64,000 nucleotides of DNA. Source: JACMOY01 sp038322575. Its GTDB lineage: Bacteria; Actinomycetota; Actinomycetes; Actinomycetales; Angustibacteraceae. A program made the position numbers and the translations under genes. Location of the stretch: contig JBBQGB010000007.1 of NCBI GenBank assembly GCA_038322575.1, positions 1-64,000 on the forward strand, in the 5' to 3' direction. Positions 33,291 through 41,500 of the stretch are shown piece by piece. The notes under the pieces were generated by a model. It saw only the letters and a program-made list of their open reading frames with translations, ran no database searches and had not been told where the DNA came from. Position 1 is the stretch's first letter, and every line of letters starts with the position of its first letter.

Positions 33291-33791
33291 ATGGCCCCTC
33301 CCACGATCCGGCCGGCCCAGCCCGCCGACGTCCCCGCCCTGCTCACCCTGGTGCGCGAGCTCGCCGAGTACGAGCGCGAGCCGGACGCCGTCGAGGCCAC
33401 CCACGAGCACTTCGAGCAGGCGCTGTTCCCGGCGGACGGCGAGGCCCGCAGCCACGCGCTGGTCGCCGAGGCCGACGGCGAGGTGGTGGGCCTGGCGGTC
33501 TGGTACGTGACGTTCTCGACCTGGACCGGCCGGCACGGGATCTGGCTCGAGGACCTCTACGTGCGGCCCGCGCTGCGCGGATCGGGCCTGGGCACGGCCC
33601 TGCTCGCCAGCCTGGCCGCGACCGTTGTCGACCGGGGCTGGCGGCGCCTGGAGTGGTGGGTGCTGGGCTGGAACACCCCGTCCATCGCCTTCTACGACTC
33701 CCTGGGCGCGCGGCCGATGGGCGACTGGGTGCACTACCGGATGGACGGCGCCGCGCTGGCCGCGCTGGCCGCCCGGGCGCCGTCCGCGTAG
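33291..33791 (+). CDS. GNAT family N-acetyltransferase
   Basis: A 166-residue single-domain acetyltransferase resembling the diamine/spermidine N-acetyltransferase branch. The N-terminal R-P-A-Q-P-A-D-V-P-A-L is followed by W-L-E-D-L-Y-V-R-P-A-L-R-G-S-G-L-G-T-A-L-L (acetyl-CoA loop, about residues 84-104) and W-N-T-P-S-I-A-F-Y-D-S-L-G-A. E-D-L-Y-V-R-P is typical of SAT-like enzymes, suggesting an amine or amino-acid acceptor, but this is only family inference. It appears leaderless with TAACCT 6 bp upstream, and is divergent from the metacaspase-like gene. Confidence 0.87.
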   Translation: MAPPTIRPAQPADVPALLTLVRELAEYEREPDAVEATHEHFEQALFPADGEARSHALVAEADGEVVGLAVWYVTFSTWTGRHGIWLEDLYVRPALRGSGLGTALLASLAATVVDRGWRRLEWWVLGWNTPSIAFYDSLGARPMGDWVHYRMDGAALAALAARAPSA

Positions 33792-33856
33792 ACGCGACGG
33801 CGCCGACCCGTCACCATGGCGTGAGGCACGACGGACCGGCGGAGGGGGGCGAGGAG

Positions 33857-34279
33857 GTGGGCGCGACCAGCCTGGTCGGTCTCGACACCGAGACCGCCGA
33901 CGTCGTCGAGCTCGAGGTGCCCGCCTCGGCCGCGTACATCGCCGTCGTCCGCACCGCCGCAGCCGGTCTGGCGGCCCGGGTCGACCTCACGCTGGACCGG
34001 ATCGAGGACCTGCGGATCGCCGTGGACGAGGCGTGCGCCCTGCTGGTCGCCGGCACCGACGAGGGGGCGCCGATCACCACGCTGCGCTGCGTGTTCGTCC
34101 TCGAGGAGCCGTCGCTGACCGTCGAGGTGAGCGGGCCGCGCACCGACCTGCCCGACCGGACGGCGTTCGCCTGGTCGGTGCTCTCGGCCCTGGTCGACGG
34201 CGTCGAGTCCGGCGAGCACGACGACGGTCGCACCTGGCTGCGCCTGGTCGTGCGCCGCGGCAGCGGGCAGTGGGGCTGA
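33857..34279 (+). CDS. Anti-sigma factor of the RsbW/UsfX type (GHKL ATPase fold)
   Basis: A 140-residue protein predicted to bind and silence the sigma factor encoded 21 bp downstream. The pattern L-D-R-I-E-D-L-R-I-A-V-D-E-A-C-A-L-L matches the N-box region of UsfX-like anti-sigma factors, and S-G-P-R-T-D-L-P-D resembles the G1 area. The ATP-lid glycines and the usual N-box Asn are not clear, as in other actinobacterial UsfX proteins. GTG 33857 has GGAGGGGGG 8-16 bases upstream; an in-frame GTG at 33821 would add 12 residues. No anti-anti-sigma gene is nearby. Confidence 0.78.
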   Translation: MGATSLVGLDTETADVVELEVPASAAYIAVVRTAAAGLAARVDLTLDRIEDLRIAVDEACALLVAGTDEGAPITTLRCVFVLEEPSLTVEVSGPRTDLPDRTAFAWSVLSALVDGVESGEHDDGRTWLRLVVRRGSGQWG

Positions 34280-34300
34280 GTCGATGACCGGGGGGCGAGG

Positions 34301-35077
34301 GTGACGCTGCCGGCCCAGTCGCGCCGCGCTCCGCAGGCCGGTGCGGCGGACGTCGTCGTCCTGTGCCGGCTGGCGCCGGACGACCCACGGCGGGCCGACC
34401 TGCGCTCGCAGGTGGTCGAGGCGCACCTGCCGCTGGTGCACCATCTGGCCCGCCGCTACCGGCACCTGGGCGAGCCGGTCGAGGACCTCGTGCAGGTCGG
34501 CACGATCGGGCTGATCCACGCGGTCGACCGCTTCGACCCCGAGCGCGGCGTCGAGCTCGCGAGCTACGCCACCCCGGTCATCCTGGGCGAGATCCGCCAG
34601 CACTTCCGCGACCGGTCGGGTGCGATGCGGGTGCCCCGACGGCTCTCCGAGCTGGGTGTGTCGATGGGCGCGGCCCGCACCGACCTCACCCAGCGGCTGG
34701 GCCGCTCCCCCACCGTCGCCGAGCTCGCCGAGCACCTGGGCGAGGACGAGGAGACGGTCCTGGACGCGCTCGAAGCCGGCCGGGCGCGCATCGCGTGGCC
34801 ACTGCCGGGCGACGACGACGCAACGCCGGGCGGGGGGCTCACCGACCGGTTCGGCGGTGAGGACGAGGCCCTGGCCGGCGTCGACGACCGCGAGACGCTG
34901 CGGCCGCTGCTGAGCCGGTTGCCGACCCGCGAGAAGCAGATCCTGGCGCTGCGCTTCCTGCGGGGCATGAGCCAGAGCGAGATCGCCGACGAGCTCGGCA
35001 TCTCGCAGATGCACGTCTCGCGGCTGCTCAGCCGCACCGTCGCCGCGCTGTCGAGCAGCCTGGTCGAGACCCGCTGA
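34301..35077 (+). CDS. RNA polymerase sigma factor, SigF/SigB group
   Basis: A 258-residue group 3 sigma-70 factor with regions 2, 3 and 4. Region 2 reads D-L-V-Q-V-G-T-I-G-L-I-H-A-V-D-R-F-D-P-E-R-G near residues 62-83. Region 3 is near 105-165. Region 4 has L-P-T-R-E-K-Q-I-L-A-L-R-F and the helix-turn-helix S-Q-S-E-I-A-D-E-L-G-I-S-Q-M-H-V-S-R-L-L. SigF/SigB factors direct stress, stationary-phase or sporulation genes and are held by the cognate anti-sigma factor, here encoded just upstream. GTG 34301 starts it. It is convergent with the small membrane-protein gene ending at 35103. Confidence 0.93.
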   Translation: MTLPAQSRRAPQAGAADVVVLCRLAPDDPRRADLRSQVVEAHLPLVHHLARRYRHLGEPVEDLVQVGTIGLIHAVDRFDPERGVELASYATPVILGEIRQHFRDRSGAMRVPRRLSELGVSMGAARTDLTQRLGRSPTVAELAEHLGEDEETVLDALEAGRARIAWPLPGDDDATPGGGLTDRFGGEDEALAGVDDRETLRPLLSRLPTREKQILALRFLRGMSQSEIADELGISQMHVSRLLSRTVAALSSSLVETR

Positions 35078-35102
35078 GCCGCGTCGCCGGGGGCGCGGCC
35101 GC

Positions 35103-35483
35103 TCAGCGGTCGGCGGGCACCGCGAACAGCCCGCGCATCGCCAGCGCCGCCGTGACGGCCAGCGGCACCCCGACGTACCAGCGGCCGGACTGCACCAGCC
35201 CGAACGACACCGGGAGCAGGACGATCTGCCAGGTCAGCGCCGGCGAGCGGGCCCAGCGGCGGCGCGCCACCAGCCCGCGCGCGACGAGCAGCAGCCCGGC
35301 GGCGGCCAGCACGAACAGCCCGGCCGAGGCCAGGACGTTGAACTCCGAGAACCCCCGCGACTGCGCGGCCACGTAGAAGACGGCGAAGGCGAGCACCACC
35401 ACGGCCTGCAGGCCGACCATCGCGGCCGCGACCTGCGGCCAGCCCAGCGGGGCGTCGTCCACGGCGGGGGTGGGCTCGGGCAC
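35103..35483 (-). CDS. Small four-helix membrane protein, unknown function
   Basis: A 126-residue protein with four hydrophobic helices (about residues 20-40, 48-68, 85-100 and 104-120) after a Pro/Glu-rich N-terminus. I do not recognise a family beyond conserved actinobacterial hypothetical membrane proteins. GTG 35483 was chosen because a TACCGT hexamer ends exactly 7 bp upstream, the same layout as at other genes here; the frame is open to 35543 and a GTG at 35492 also exists. It is divergent from the lipid kinase gene, which has the mirror-image arrangement. Confidence 0.6.
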   Translation of the reverse strand: MPEPTPAVDDAPLGWPQVAAAMVGLQAVVVLAFAVFYVAAQSRGFSEFNVLASAGLFVLAAAGLLLVARGLVARRRWARSPALTWQIVLLPVSFGLVQSGRWYVGVPLAVTAALAMRGLFAVPADR

Positions 35484-35490
35484 GGGCGCC

Positions 35491-35496
35491 ACGGTA
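35491..35496 (-). promoter_or_regulatory. Candidate -10 (TACCGT) for leaderless membrane-protein gene
   Basis: Minus-strand TACCGT, 7 bp, GTG 35483. Confidence 0.45.
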
Positions 35497-35544
35497 GCGC
35501 CCGGCCGGGGGCACCGACCTGCCGAGGGCACCGACCGCGCCACC

Positions 35545-35550
35545 TACGCT
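35545..35550 (+). promoter_or_regulatory. Candidate -10 (TACGCT) for leaderless lipid kinase gene
   Basis: TACGCT, 7 bp, GTG 35558; no ribosome binding site in the gap. Confidence 0.5.
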
Positions 35551-35557
35551 GCCCCCT

Positions 35558-36502
35558 GTGCAGGTGCTGCTGGTGGCCAACCCGGTCTCGACGTCCGCTG
35601 ACGCCCGCGCGGTGCGTGCGGTCGCCGCGCTGCTCGGTGGCGCCTCACGCGTGCGGACCGTGCTGACGACCCACCGCGGCCACGCCCGTCAGCTCGCCGC
35701 CGACGCCCGCGAGCGCGGCCTCGACGCCGTCGTGGTCTTCGGCGGCGACGGGACGGTCAGCGAGATCGTTGACGGGCTGCTCGCGCACGGCCCCGCGGTC
35801 GACGTCCCCGCCCTCGGCGTGGTGCCCGGCGGGGCCGCCAACGTGCTGGCCCGCACCCTGGGTCAGCCCCGGTCGGCCCGACGGTCGGCGCACCTGGTGG
35901 CGCGCGCGCTCAGCCACGACAGCAGCCGTCGGCTCGGGCTGGCCCGGCTCGAGGTGCTCGGTGGCGCGGACGTCGGGGGTCATCGCTGGGTGGTCCTGAA
36001 CGCCGGGCTCGGCCTGGACGCCGAGGCCATCGCCCGCGTCGAGGCCGCCCGCCGGCGCGGACGCCGGGCCAGCGGCCTGCGCTACGCCGTGTCGACCGTG
36101 CGGGCCTGGTCGGCCCTGGACCGCACCGCGGCGCCGATGACCCTCACCAGCCCGCAGGGTCAGGTGGCGGACCTGCCGATGGTCATCGCGACCAACACCG
36201 ACCCGTGGTCCTACCTCGGGCCGCACCGGCTGCGTCCGACGCCGCTCGCGTCCTTCGACCTCGGCATCGACGTCTCGGCGCCGCTGGCGATGACCGCCTC
36301 GCGCACCCTGACCTCGGTCGGGCGCATGCTCACCCACCGGCCGGGATCGCCCGAGCACACCTTCACCGCCCACGACCTGCCCTGGGTCGAGGTCACCTCC
36401 GACCGGGACGTCGCGCTGCAGGCCGACGGCGACTATCTCGGGCAGGTGCGCGGCGTGCGCCTGACGGCCGTACCCAGGGCCCTGCGGGTGCTGACGGCCT
36501 AG
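35558..36502 (+). CDS. Diacylglycerol/lipid kinase family protein
   Basis: A 314-residue DAGK-catalytic-domain enzyme that phosphorylates a lipid such as diacylglycerol, sphingoid base or a phosphatidylinositol precursor. The start M-Q-V-L-L-V-A-N-P-V-S and the nucleotide loop V-V-F-G-G-D-G-T-V-S-E-I near residues 58-69, then G-V-V-P-G-G-A-A-N-V-L-A-R near 85-97, are diagnostic. The C-terminal Q-A-D-G-D-Y-L-G fits the family ending. Exact substrate unknown. It runs into a short hairpin (36517-36535) ahead of whiB1. Confidence 0.9.
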   Translation: MQVLLVANPVSTSADARAVRAVAALLGGASRVRTVLTTHRGHARQLAADARERGLDAVVVFGGDGTVSEIVDGLLAHGPAVDVPALGVVPGGAANVLARTLGQPRSARRSAHLVARALSHDSSRRLGLARLEVLGGADVGGHRWVVLNAGLGLDAEAIARVEAARRRGRRASGLRYAVSTVRAWSALDRTAAPMTLTSPQGQVADLPMVIATNTDPWSYLGPHRLRPTPLASFDLGIDVSAPLAMTASRTLTSVGRMLTHRPGSPEHTFTAHDLPWVEVTSDRDVALQADGDYLGQVRGVRLTAVPRALRVLTA

Positions 36503-36790
36503 GGGGGTATCGTCGCGGAGCACACTCGGTGCTCCCCCCGATGTCGCGACTGCGGACAGATCGGTCGCGTGAAACACTTGTGCCCGAGCACCCCCGGGTG
36601 TGATGGTGGGAACACACATGGTGGAGACGGCGTTGTCGCCGTGCGGCTCGTGAAGTCATTCACAAGGCCCGAGTCCCACCCAGAAGGCTCCGGACCCCGG
36701 TCTTCAACCGCTCGCCGCACCACCACCGCACGATGCCCTACCGCAGTACCTCGCCCCACCGTCTCGCCCCGGAACAGGAGTTCGATCCCG
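36503..36790 (+). promoter_or_regulatory. Long upstream region of whiB1
   Basis: 288 bp with no credible gene. It holds a hairpin (7-bp stem 36517-36523 with 36529-36535), probably ending the lipid kinase transcript. A short dyad GTGTG-N10-CACAC (36598-36617) is loosely like a CRP-family half-site pair but with the wrong spacing. Just before the start is AGGAG at 36777-36781. A long leader upstream of WhiB1-type genes is common; the promoter itself is not clear to me. Confidence 0.4.
36517..36535 (+). terminator. Hairpin after lipid kinase gene
   Basis: GGAGCAC (36517-36523), five-base loop, GTGCTCC (36529-36535), 15 bp after the kinase stop. No T-tract; moderate strength. Confidence 0.4.
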
Positions 36791-37039
36791 ATGGACTGGC
36801 GCCACCGCGCTGCCTGCCTCGACGAGGATCCCGAGTTGTTCTTCCCGATCGGCAACACCGGACCCGCCCTGCTGCAGATCGACGAGGCCAAGGCCGTCTG
36901 CCGCCGCTGCCCCGTCCTGGACACCTGCCTGAAGTGGGCGCTGGAGTCCGGCCAGGACGCCGGCGTCTGGGGCGGCCTGTCCGAAGACGAGCGTCGCGCC
37001 CTCAAGCGCCGCAACGCCCGGGCCCGCCGCGCCGTCTGA
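36791..37039 (+). CDS. whiB1: WhiB-family iron-sulfur regulator, WhiB1/WblE type
   Basis: An 82-residue nitric-oxide-sensitive 4Fe-4S transcription factor. It opens M-D-W-R-H-R-A-A-C and has cysteines at about residues 9, 37, 40 and 46 (C-R-R-C-P-V-L-D-T-C), the turn motif G-V-W-G-G-L, and a basic tail K-R-R-N-A-R-A-R-R. The near-complete match to the WhiB1 pattern (D-E-D-P-E-L-F-F-P then S-E-D-E-R-R-A-L-K) and the adjacent convergent PdtaS-type kinase mirror the M. tuberculosis Rv3219-Rv3220c order. WhiB1 proteins bind the housekeeping sigma factor. ATG 36791 has AGGAG 9-13 bases upstream. Confidence 0.95.
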   Translation: MDWRHRAACLDEDPELFFPIGNTGPALLQIDEAKAVCRRCPVLDTCLKWALESGQDAGVWGGLSEDERRALKRRNARARRAV

Positions 37040-37054
37040 GCACCCGGCAACCAT

Positions 37055-37089
37055 GCGAACGCCCCGGCCCCGACGGCCGGGGCGTTCGC
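37055..37089. terminator. Strong bidirectional terminator between whiB1 and the PdtaS-type kinase
   Basis: A perfect 15-bp stem (37055-37069 with 37075-37089) and a five-base loop lie between the convergent stops at 37039 and 37093. No T-tract. Confidence 0.75.
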
Positions 37090-37092
37090 GTG

Positions 37093-38583
37093 TCAGGTGG
37101 TCAGCGGTCGCGGGCGCAGGACCATCTGGACGTCGGTGCCGCCCTGCTCACGGGCCCGCCAGCTGATGCTGCCGCCCAGCTCGCCCACCAGCGACCGCAC
37201 GATCTGGGTGCCCAGTCCACCGGGGCGCCCGGCGAACCCGTCGGGCAGGCCGGCCCCGTCGTCGCTGACCAGCACCCCCAGCTGGTCGACCGAGCCCTCA
37301 CCGTCCGCGCCGGGCACCGACGTCCGGTCGGCCCGCACGGTGACGACACCACCGGCCGGCCCCAGCCCGTGCTCGACGGCGTTCTGCACCAGCTCGGTCA
37401 GCACCAGGGACAGTGCGGTCGCGTCCTCGGCGCGCAGCCGGCCGAACCGGCCCTCGTGGCGCACCCGCGTCGTGCCGTCCGGCGTGGCCGCCTCGACCAG
37501 GGCGCCCAGCGCCCGAACGGCCACCTCGTCGAACACGACCGTCTCGTCGAAGCTGGTCGACAGCGTCTCGTGCACCAGCGCGATCGCGCCGACCCGGCGT
37601 CCGGCCTCGTCCAGCGCGGTGCGCCCGGGCCCGTCCTCCAGCCGCCGGGACTGCAGCCGCAGGAGGGCGGCGACGGTCTGCAGGTTGTTCTTGACCCGGT
37701 GGTGGATCTCGCGGATCGTCGCGTCCTTGCTCAGCAGCTCGCGCTCACGCCGGCGCAGCTCGCTCACGTCGCGCATCAGCAGCAGCGCCCCAACGCGCGC
37801 CCCGTGCACGACCAGGGGGATGGCGCGCACGCTCAGCGCGGTGCCGCGGCCGTCGATGTCGGCCCGCCAGGGCGCCTTGCCGGTCAGCACCAGCGGCAGG
37901 CCCTCGTCGACCTGACCGCGACCGCGCATGACGGTGGTGGTCACCTCGGCCAGTGACGCGCCGATCAGCTGCCGGTCGTAGCCCAGCCGGTGGTAGGCCG
38001 AGACCGCGTTGGGGCTCGCGTAGGTGACCAGACCCTCGACGTCCAGCCGCATCAGGCCGTCCCCGACGCGGGGCGCGCCGCGGCGTGAGCCGGTCGGCGA
38101 GCCGGTCACGGGGAACGCGCCCTCGGCGACCATCGAGGCCAGCGCGTCGCCGCAGCCGATGTAGGTCAGCTCGAGGTGGCTGGGGGCCCGCATCGTGCCC
38201 ACGTTGGTCTGCCGCGAGAGCACGGCGACGACCGTGCCGGCCCGGACGACCGGGATCGCCTCCTCCAGCACGGGCACGCCGTCGCGCAGCCGCGGGTCGC
38301 CGTCGCGCTGGATCCGGGCGCTGGCCAGGGCGTCGTCCAGCTGGGGCCGCTCGCCCGCGCGCACCTGCTCGCCGACGACGTCGTGGAAGAAGACCGTCGC
38401 GCCGGTGGTGGGCCGCACGTGCGCCACCGAGACCCACCCCTCCGGCGTCCGCACCCACAGCACCAGGTCGGCGAACGACAGGTCCGAGAGCAGCTGCCAG
38501 TCACCGACCAGCTGGTGCAGCCACTCGACGTCGGCCTCGTCCAGGTCGGTGTGCTCGTGGACCAGGTCGTTGAGTGTCCCCAC
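37093..38583 (-). CDS. pdtaS: Cytoplasmic sensor histidine kinase, PdtaS type
   Basis: A 496-residue HisKA_2-class kinase. An N-terminal GAF-like domain (about 5-160) and a PAS domain (about 170-285) precede the phosphoacceptor motif E-I-H-H-R-V-K-N-N-L-Q-T near residues 294-305 and a GHKL ATPase domain (L-V-Q-N-A-V-E-H-G-L; S-D-D-G-A-G-L-P; G-L-G-T-Q-I-V). No membrane helices. PdtaS pairs with the antitermination regulator PdtaR, which is not in this window. Length and whiB1 neighbour match M. tuberculosis Rv3220c. It begins with GTG 38583, 6 bp after TAGGAT, which starts with the stop codon of the glutamate dehydrogenase gene. Confidence 0.93.
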   Translation of the reverse strand: MGTLNDLVHEHTDLDEADVEWLHQLVGDWQLLSDLSFADLVLWVRTPEGWVSVAHVRPTTGATVFFHDVVGEQVRAGERPQLDDALASARIQRDGDPRLRDGVPVLEEAIPVVRAGTVVAVLSRQTNVGTMRAPSHLELTYIGCGDALASMVAEGAFPVTGSPTGSRRGAPRVGDGLMRLDVEGLVTYASPNAVSAYHRLGYDRQLIGASLAEVTTTVMRGRGQVDEGLPLVLTGKAPWRADIDGRGTALSVRAIPLVVHGARVGALLLMRDVSELRRRERELLSKDATIREIHHRVKNNLQTVAALLRLQSRRLEDGPGRTALDEAGRRVGAIALVHETLSTSFDETVVFDEVAVRALGALVEAATPDGTTRVRHEGRFGRLRAEDATALSLVLTELVQNAVEHGLGPAGGVVTVRADRTSVPGADGEGSVDQLGVLVSDDGAGLPDGFAGRPGGLGTQIVRSLVGELGGSISWRAREQGGTDVQMVLRPRPLTT

Positions 38584-38589
38584 CCCGCG

Positions 38590-38595
38590 ATCCTA
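38590..38595 (-). promoter_or_regulatory. Candidate -10 (TAGGAT) for leaderless pdtaS, overlapping the upstream stop codon
   Basis: Minus-strand TAGGAT, 6 bp, GTG 38583. Its first three bases are the TAG stop of the NAD-glutamate dehydrogenase gene. Confidence 0.45.
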
Positions 38596-41500
38596 GGCGC
38601 CGCCGCGCACCAGCCCGCGCAGCGACCGCAGGGCCACCGACAGGGCCGCGATGCCCGTCCGGTCGAGCTCGCCGACCTCGCCGACCATGTCCCTCGCGCG
38701 GGCGAGCGCCTCACCGTTCGTCTGCTCCCACACCGTGATCCGGTCGACGGGTGAGGCCCCTTGCGCGCCGGGTGTCACGAGCACCGAGACCGTGAGGGCC
38801 TCGAGCGCCGCGTACAGGTCGTCCCGCAGCGCCGCCCGGGCCAGCGCGTCCCACCGGTCGTCGCGCGGCAGCCGGGTGATCAGCCCGAGCATCGCGTCCA
38901 CCTGGAACCGCTCGGACAGCGTGAAGTACAGCGGTGCGACGTCGTACGCCGGCGTCGCCGTGGCCGCCGCGATCTCGGTGACGTCCAGCAGCGAGAACAC
39001 GTCCAGCAGCACCGCGGCGTCCGCGGCGAGGTCCGGCGGCACGCCGGCGCCGGCCAGCTCGTCGGTGCGCCGCACCAGCCGGCGTCGCTCGGCCCCGACG
39101 AGCAGGCCGGGCAGGACGGGCGACAGCGCGGCGACCGTCCCGGCGAACCGCTCGATCTCGGCGGCGACGTCGACGATCGGCGGCCGGTTCTGCACCAGCC
39201 AGCGCACCGACCGGTCGAGCAGCCGCCGGAACTCCAGGTACAGCGCGGTCTGACCCCGCGTCGGCGCCACCGCGTCGAGCGCCCCGACCCGGGCGACGAA
39301 GTCGCGCAGTCCGAACACCTCGCGCGCCACGACGTAGGCGCGGGCGATCTGCACCGGCCCCGCGGCCGTCTCCTCCTGCACCCGGAAGGCGAAGGTGATG
39401 CCGCCCCGGTTGACCATGTTGTTGACCAGCGAGGTGGTGATGATCTCGCGGCGCAGCGGGTGGGCGTCCAGCCGCTCGTCGTAGCGGGCCACGATCTCGC
39501 GCGGGAAGTACTCGCGCAGCGTGCTGCGGAACCACGGGTCGTCCGGCAGGTCGCTGGCCAGCAGGTCGCGCTTCAGCGTCAGCTTGGCGTAGGCGACCAG
39601 CACCGAGAACTCGGGGGACGTCAGACCCAGACCCTCGTCGGCGCGGCGCGCGAGGGCCTTGGTGTCCGGCAGGAACTCCAGCTCGCGGTCGAGGTCGCCG
39701 CGGCGCTCCAGCGAGCGCATCAGCCGCGCGTGGACCGTCAGCATCGGGTGGGCCTGCTCGCGGGCGTTGCCGAGCAGCACGTTCTGCTCGTGGTTGTCGC
39801 GCAGCACCAGGGCCGCGACCTCGTCGGTCATCTGGGCGAGCAGCGCGTCGCGGCCGGGACGCTCGAGCTCACCGTCGGCCACCACGGCGTCCAGCAGGAT
39901 CTTGATGTTGACCTCGTGGTCGCTGGTGTCGACACCGGCCGAGTTGTCGATCGCGTCGGTGTTGATCCGCACCCCGTGCAGCGCCGCCTCGACGCGACCG
40001 AGCTGGGTGAGCCCCAGGTTGCCGCCCTCACCGACGACCTTGCACCGCAGTTCGTTGCCGTTGACGCGGATCGCGTCGTTCGCCCGGTCACCGACGTCGG
40101 GGTTGGTCTCGGCCGACGCCTTGACGTACGTGCCGATCCCGCCGTTCCACAGCAGGTCGACGGGTGCGCGCAGGATCGCCTGCATCAGGTCCGTCGGTGC
40201 CATCGTCCGCTTCTGGTCGCCCAGACCCAGTGCGACACAAGCGGTTGCGCTGACCGGCACCGACTTCGCCGATCTCGGCCAGATGCCGCCTCCGGCGCTG
40301 ATCAGCGTCGCGTCGTAGTCGGCCCAGGACGAGCGGGGCAGGTCGAACAGCCGGCGCCGCTCGACGTACGAGGCAGCCGCATCCGGGTCGTGGTCGATGA
40401 AGACGTGCCGGTGGTCGAAGGCCGCGACCAGCCGGATGTGCTGCGAGAGCAGCATGCCGTTGCCGAACACGTCGCCGCTCATGTCACCGACGCCGACGAC
40501 GGTGACGTCGTGGGTCTGGGTGTCGACGTCGAGCTCGCGGAAGTGCCGCTTGACCGACTCCCAGGCGCCCCGGGCGGTGATGCCCATCGCCTTGTGGTCG
40601 TAGCCCGCCGACCCGCCGGACGCGAACGCGTCCCCCAGCCAGAAGCCGTACGACAGCGCGACGTCGTTGGCGATGTCGCTGAAGCTCGCGGTGCCCTTGT
40701 CGGCCGCCACCACCAGGTAGGTGTCGTCGCCGTCGTGGCGCACCACCCGCGGCGGCGGCACCACGCGCGCCTGGTCGCCGGTGCCGACGATGTTGTCGGT
40801 CAGGTCGAGCAGCCCGCTGATGAACGTGCGGTACGCCGCGACCCCCTCGGCGAGGAACGCGTCTCGGTCCGCGGGGTCGGGAAGCTGCTTGGCGAAGAAG
40901 CCGCCCTTGGCTCCGGTCGGCACGATCACCGCGTTCTTCACCATCTGCGCCTTGACCAGGCCGAGCACCTCGGTGCGGAAGTCCTCGCGCCGGTCGCTCC
41001 AGCGCAGGCCGCCGCGGGCCACCGCGCCGAAGCGCAGGTGCACGCCCTCGACCCGAGGTGAGTACACCCAGATCTCGTACGCCGGGCGCGGAGCGGGCAG
41101 GTCGGGCACCTGGTGCGGGTCGAGCTTGAACGAGACGTACGAGCGGGCCGCACCCTCGGCGTCCACCTGGTAGAAGCTGGTGCGCAAGGTCGCCCGCACC
41201 ACCCCCAGCAGCGCCCGCAGGATCCGGTCGTGGTCCAGGCTGACGACCTCGTCCAGCTCGCTGGTGACCTCCTCGAGCAGCGCCGAGCTCGTCTCGACCC
41301 GCGCGGTGGCGGCGCCCGGGTCGTCGGTGCCGTCGCCGAGGTGGTCGGGGTCGAAGCGCGCCTCGAACAGGCGCACGATCAACCGGGTCAGGTGCACGTT
41401 CGCGAGCAGGCAGGACTCGACGTACGCCTGGCTGAACGTCAGGCCGGCCTGGCGCAGGTAGCGCGTGCACGCACGCAGCACCACGACCTGGCGCCAGGTC

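Noticed and set aside
36598..36617. CRP binding site upstream of whiB1
   Set aside because: GTGTG and CACAC are separated by 10 bp and the inner bases do not match TGTGA-N6-TCACA, so it is kept only as an unassigned dyad.
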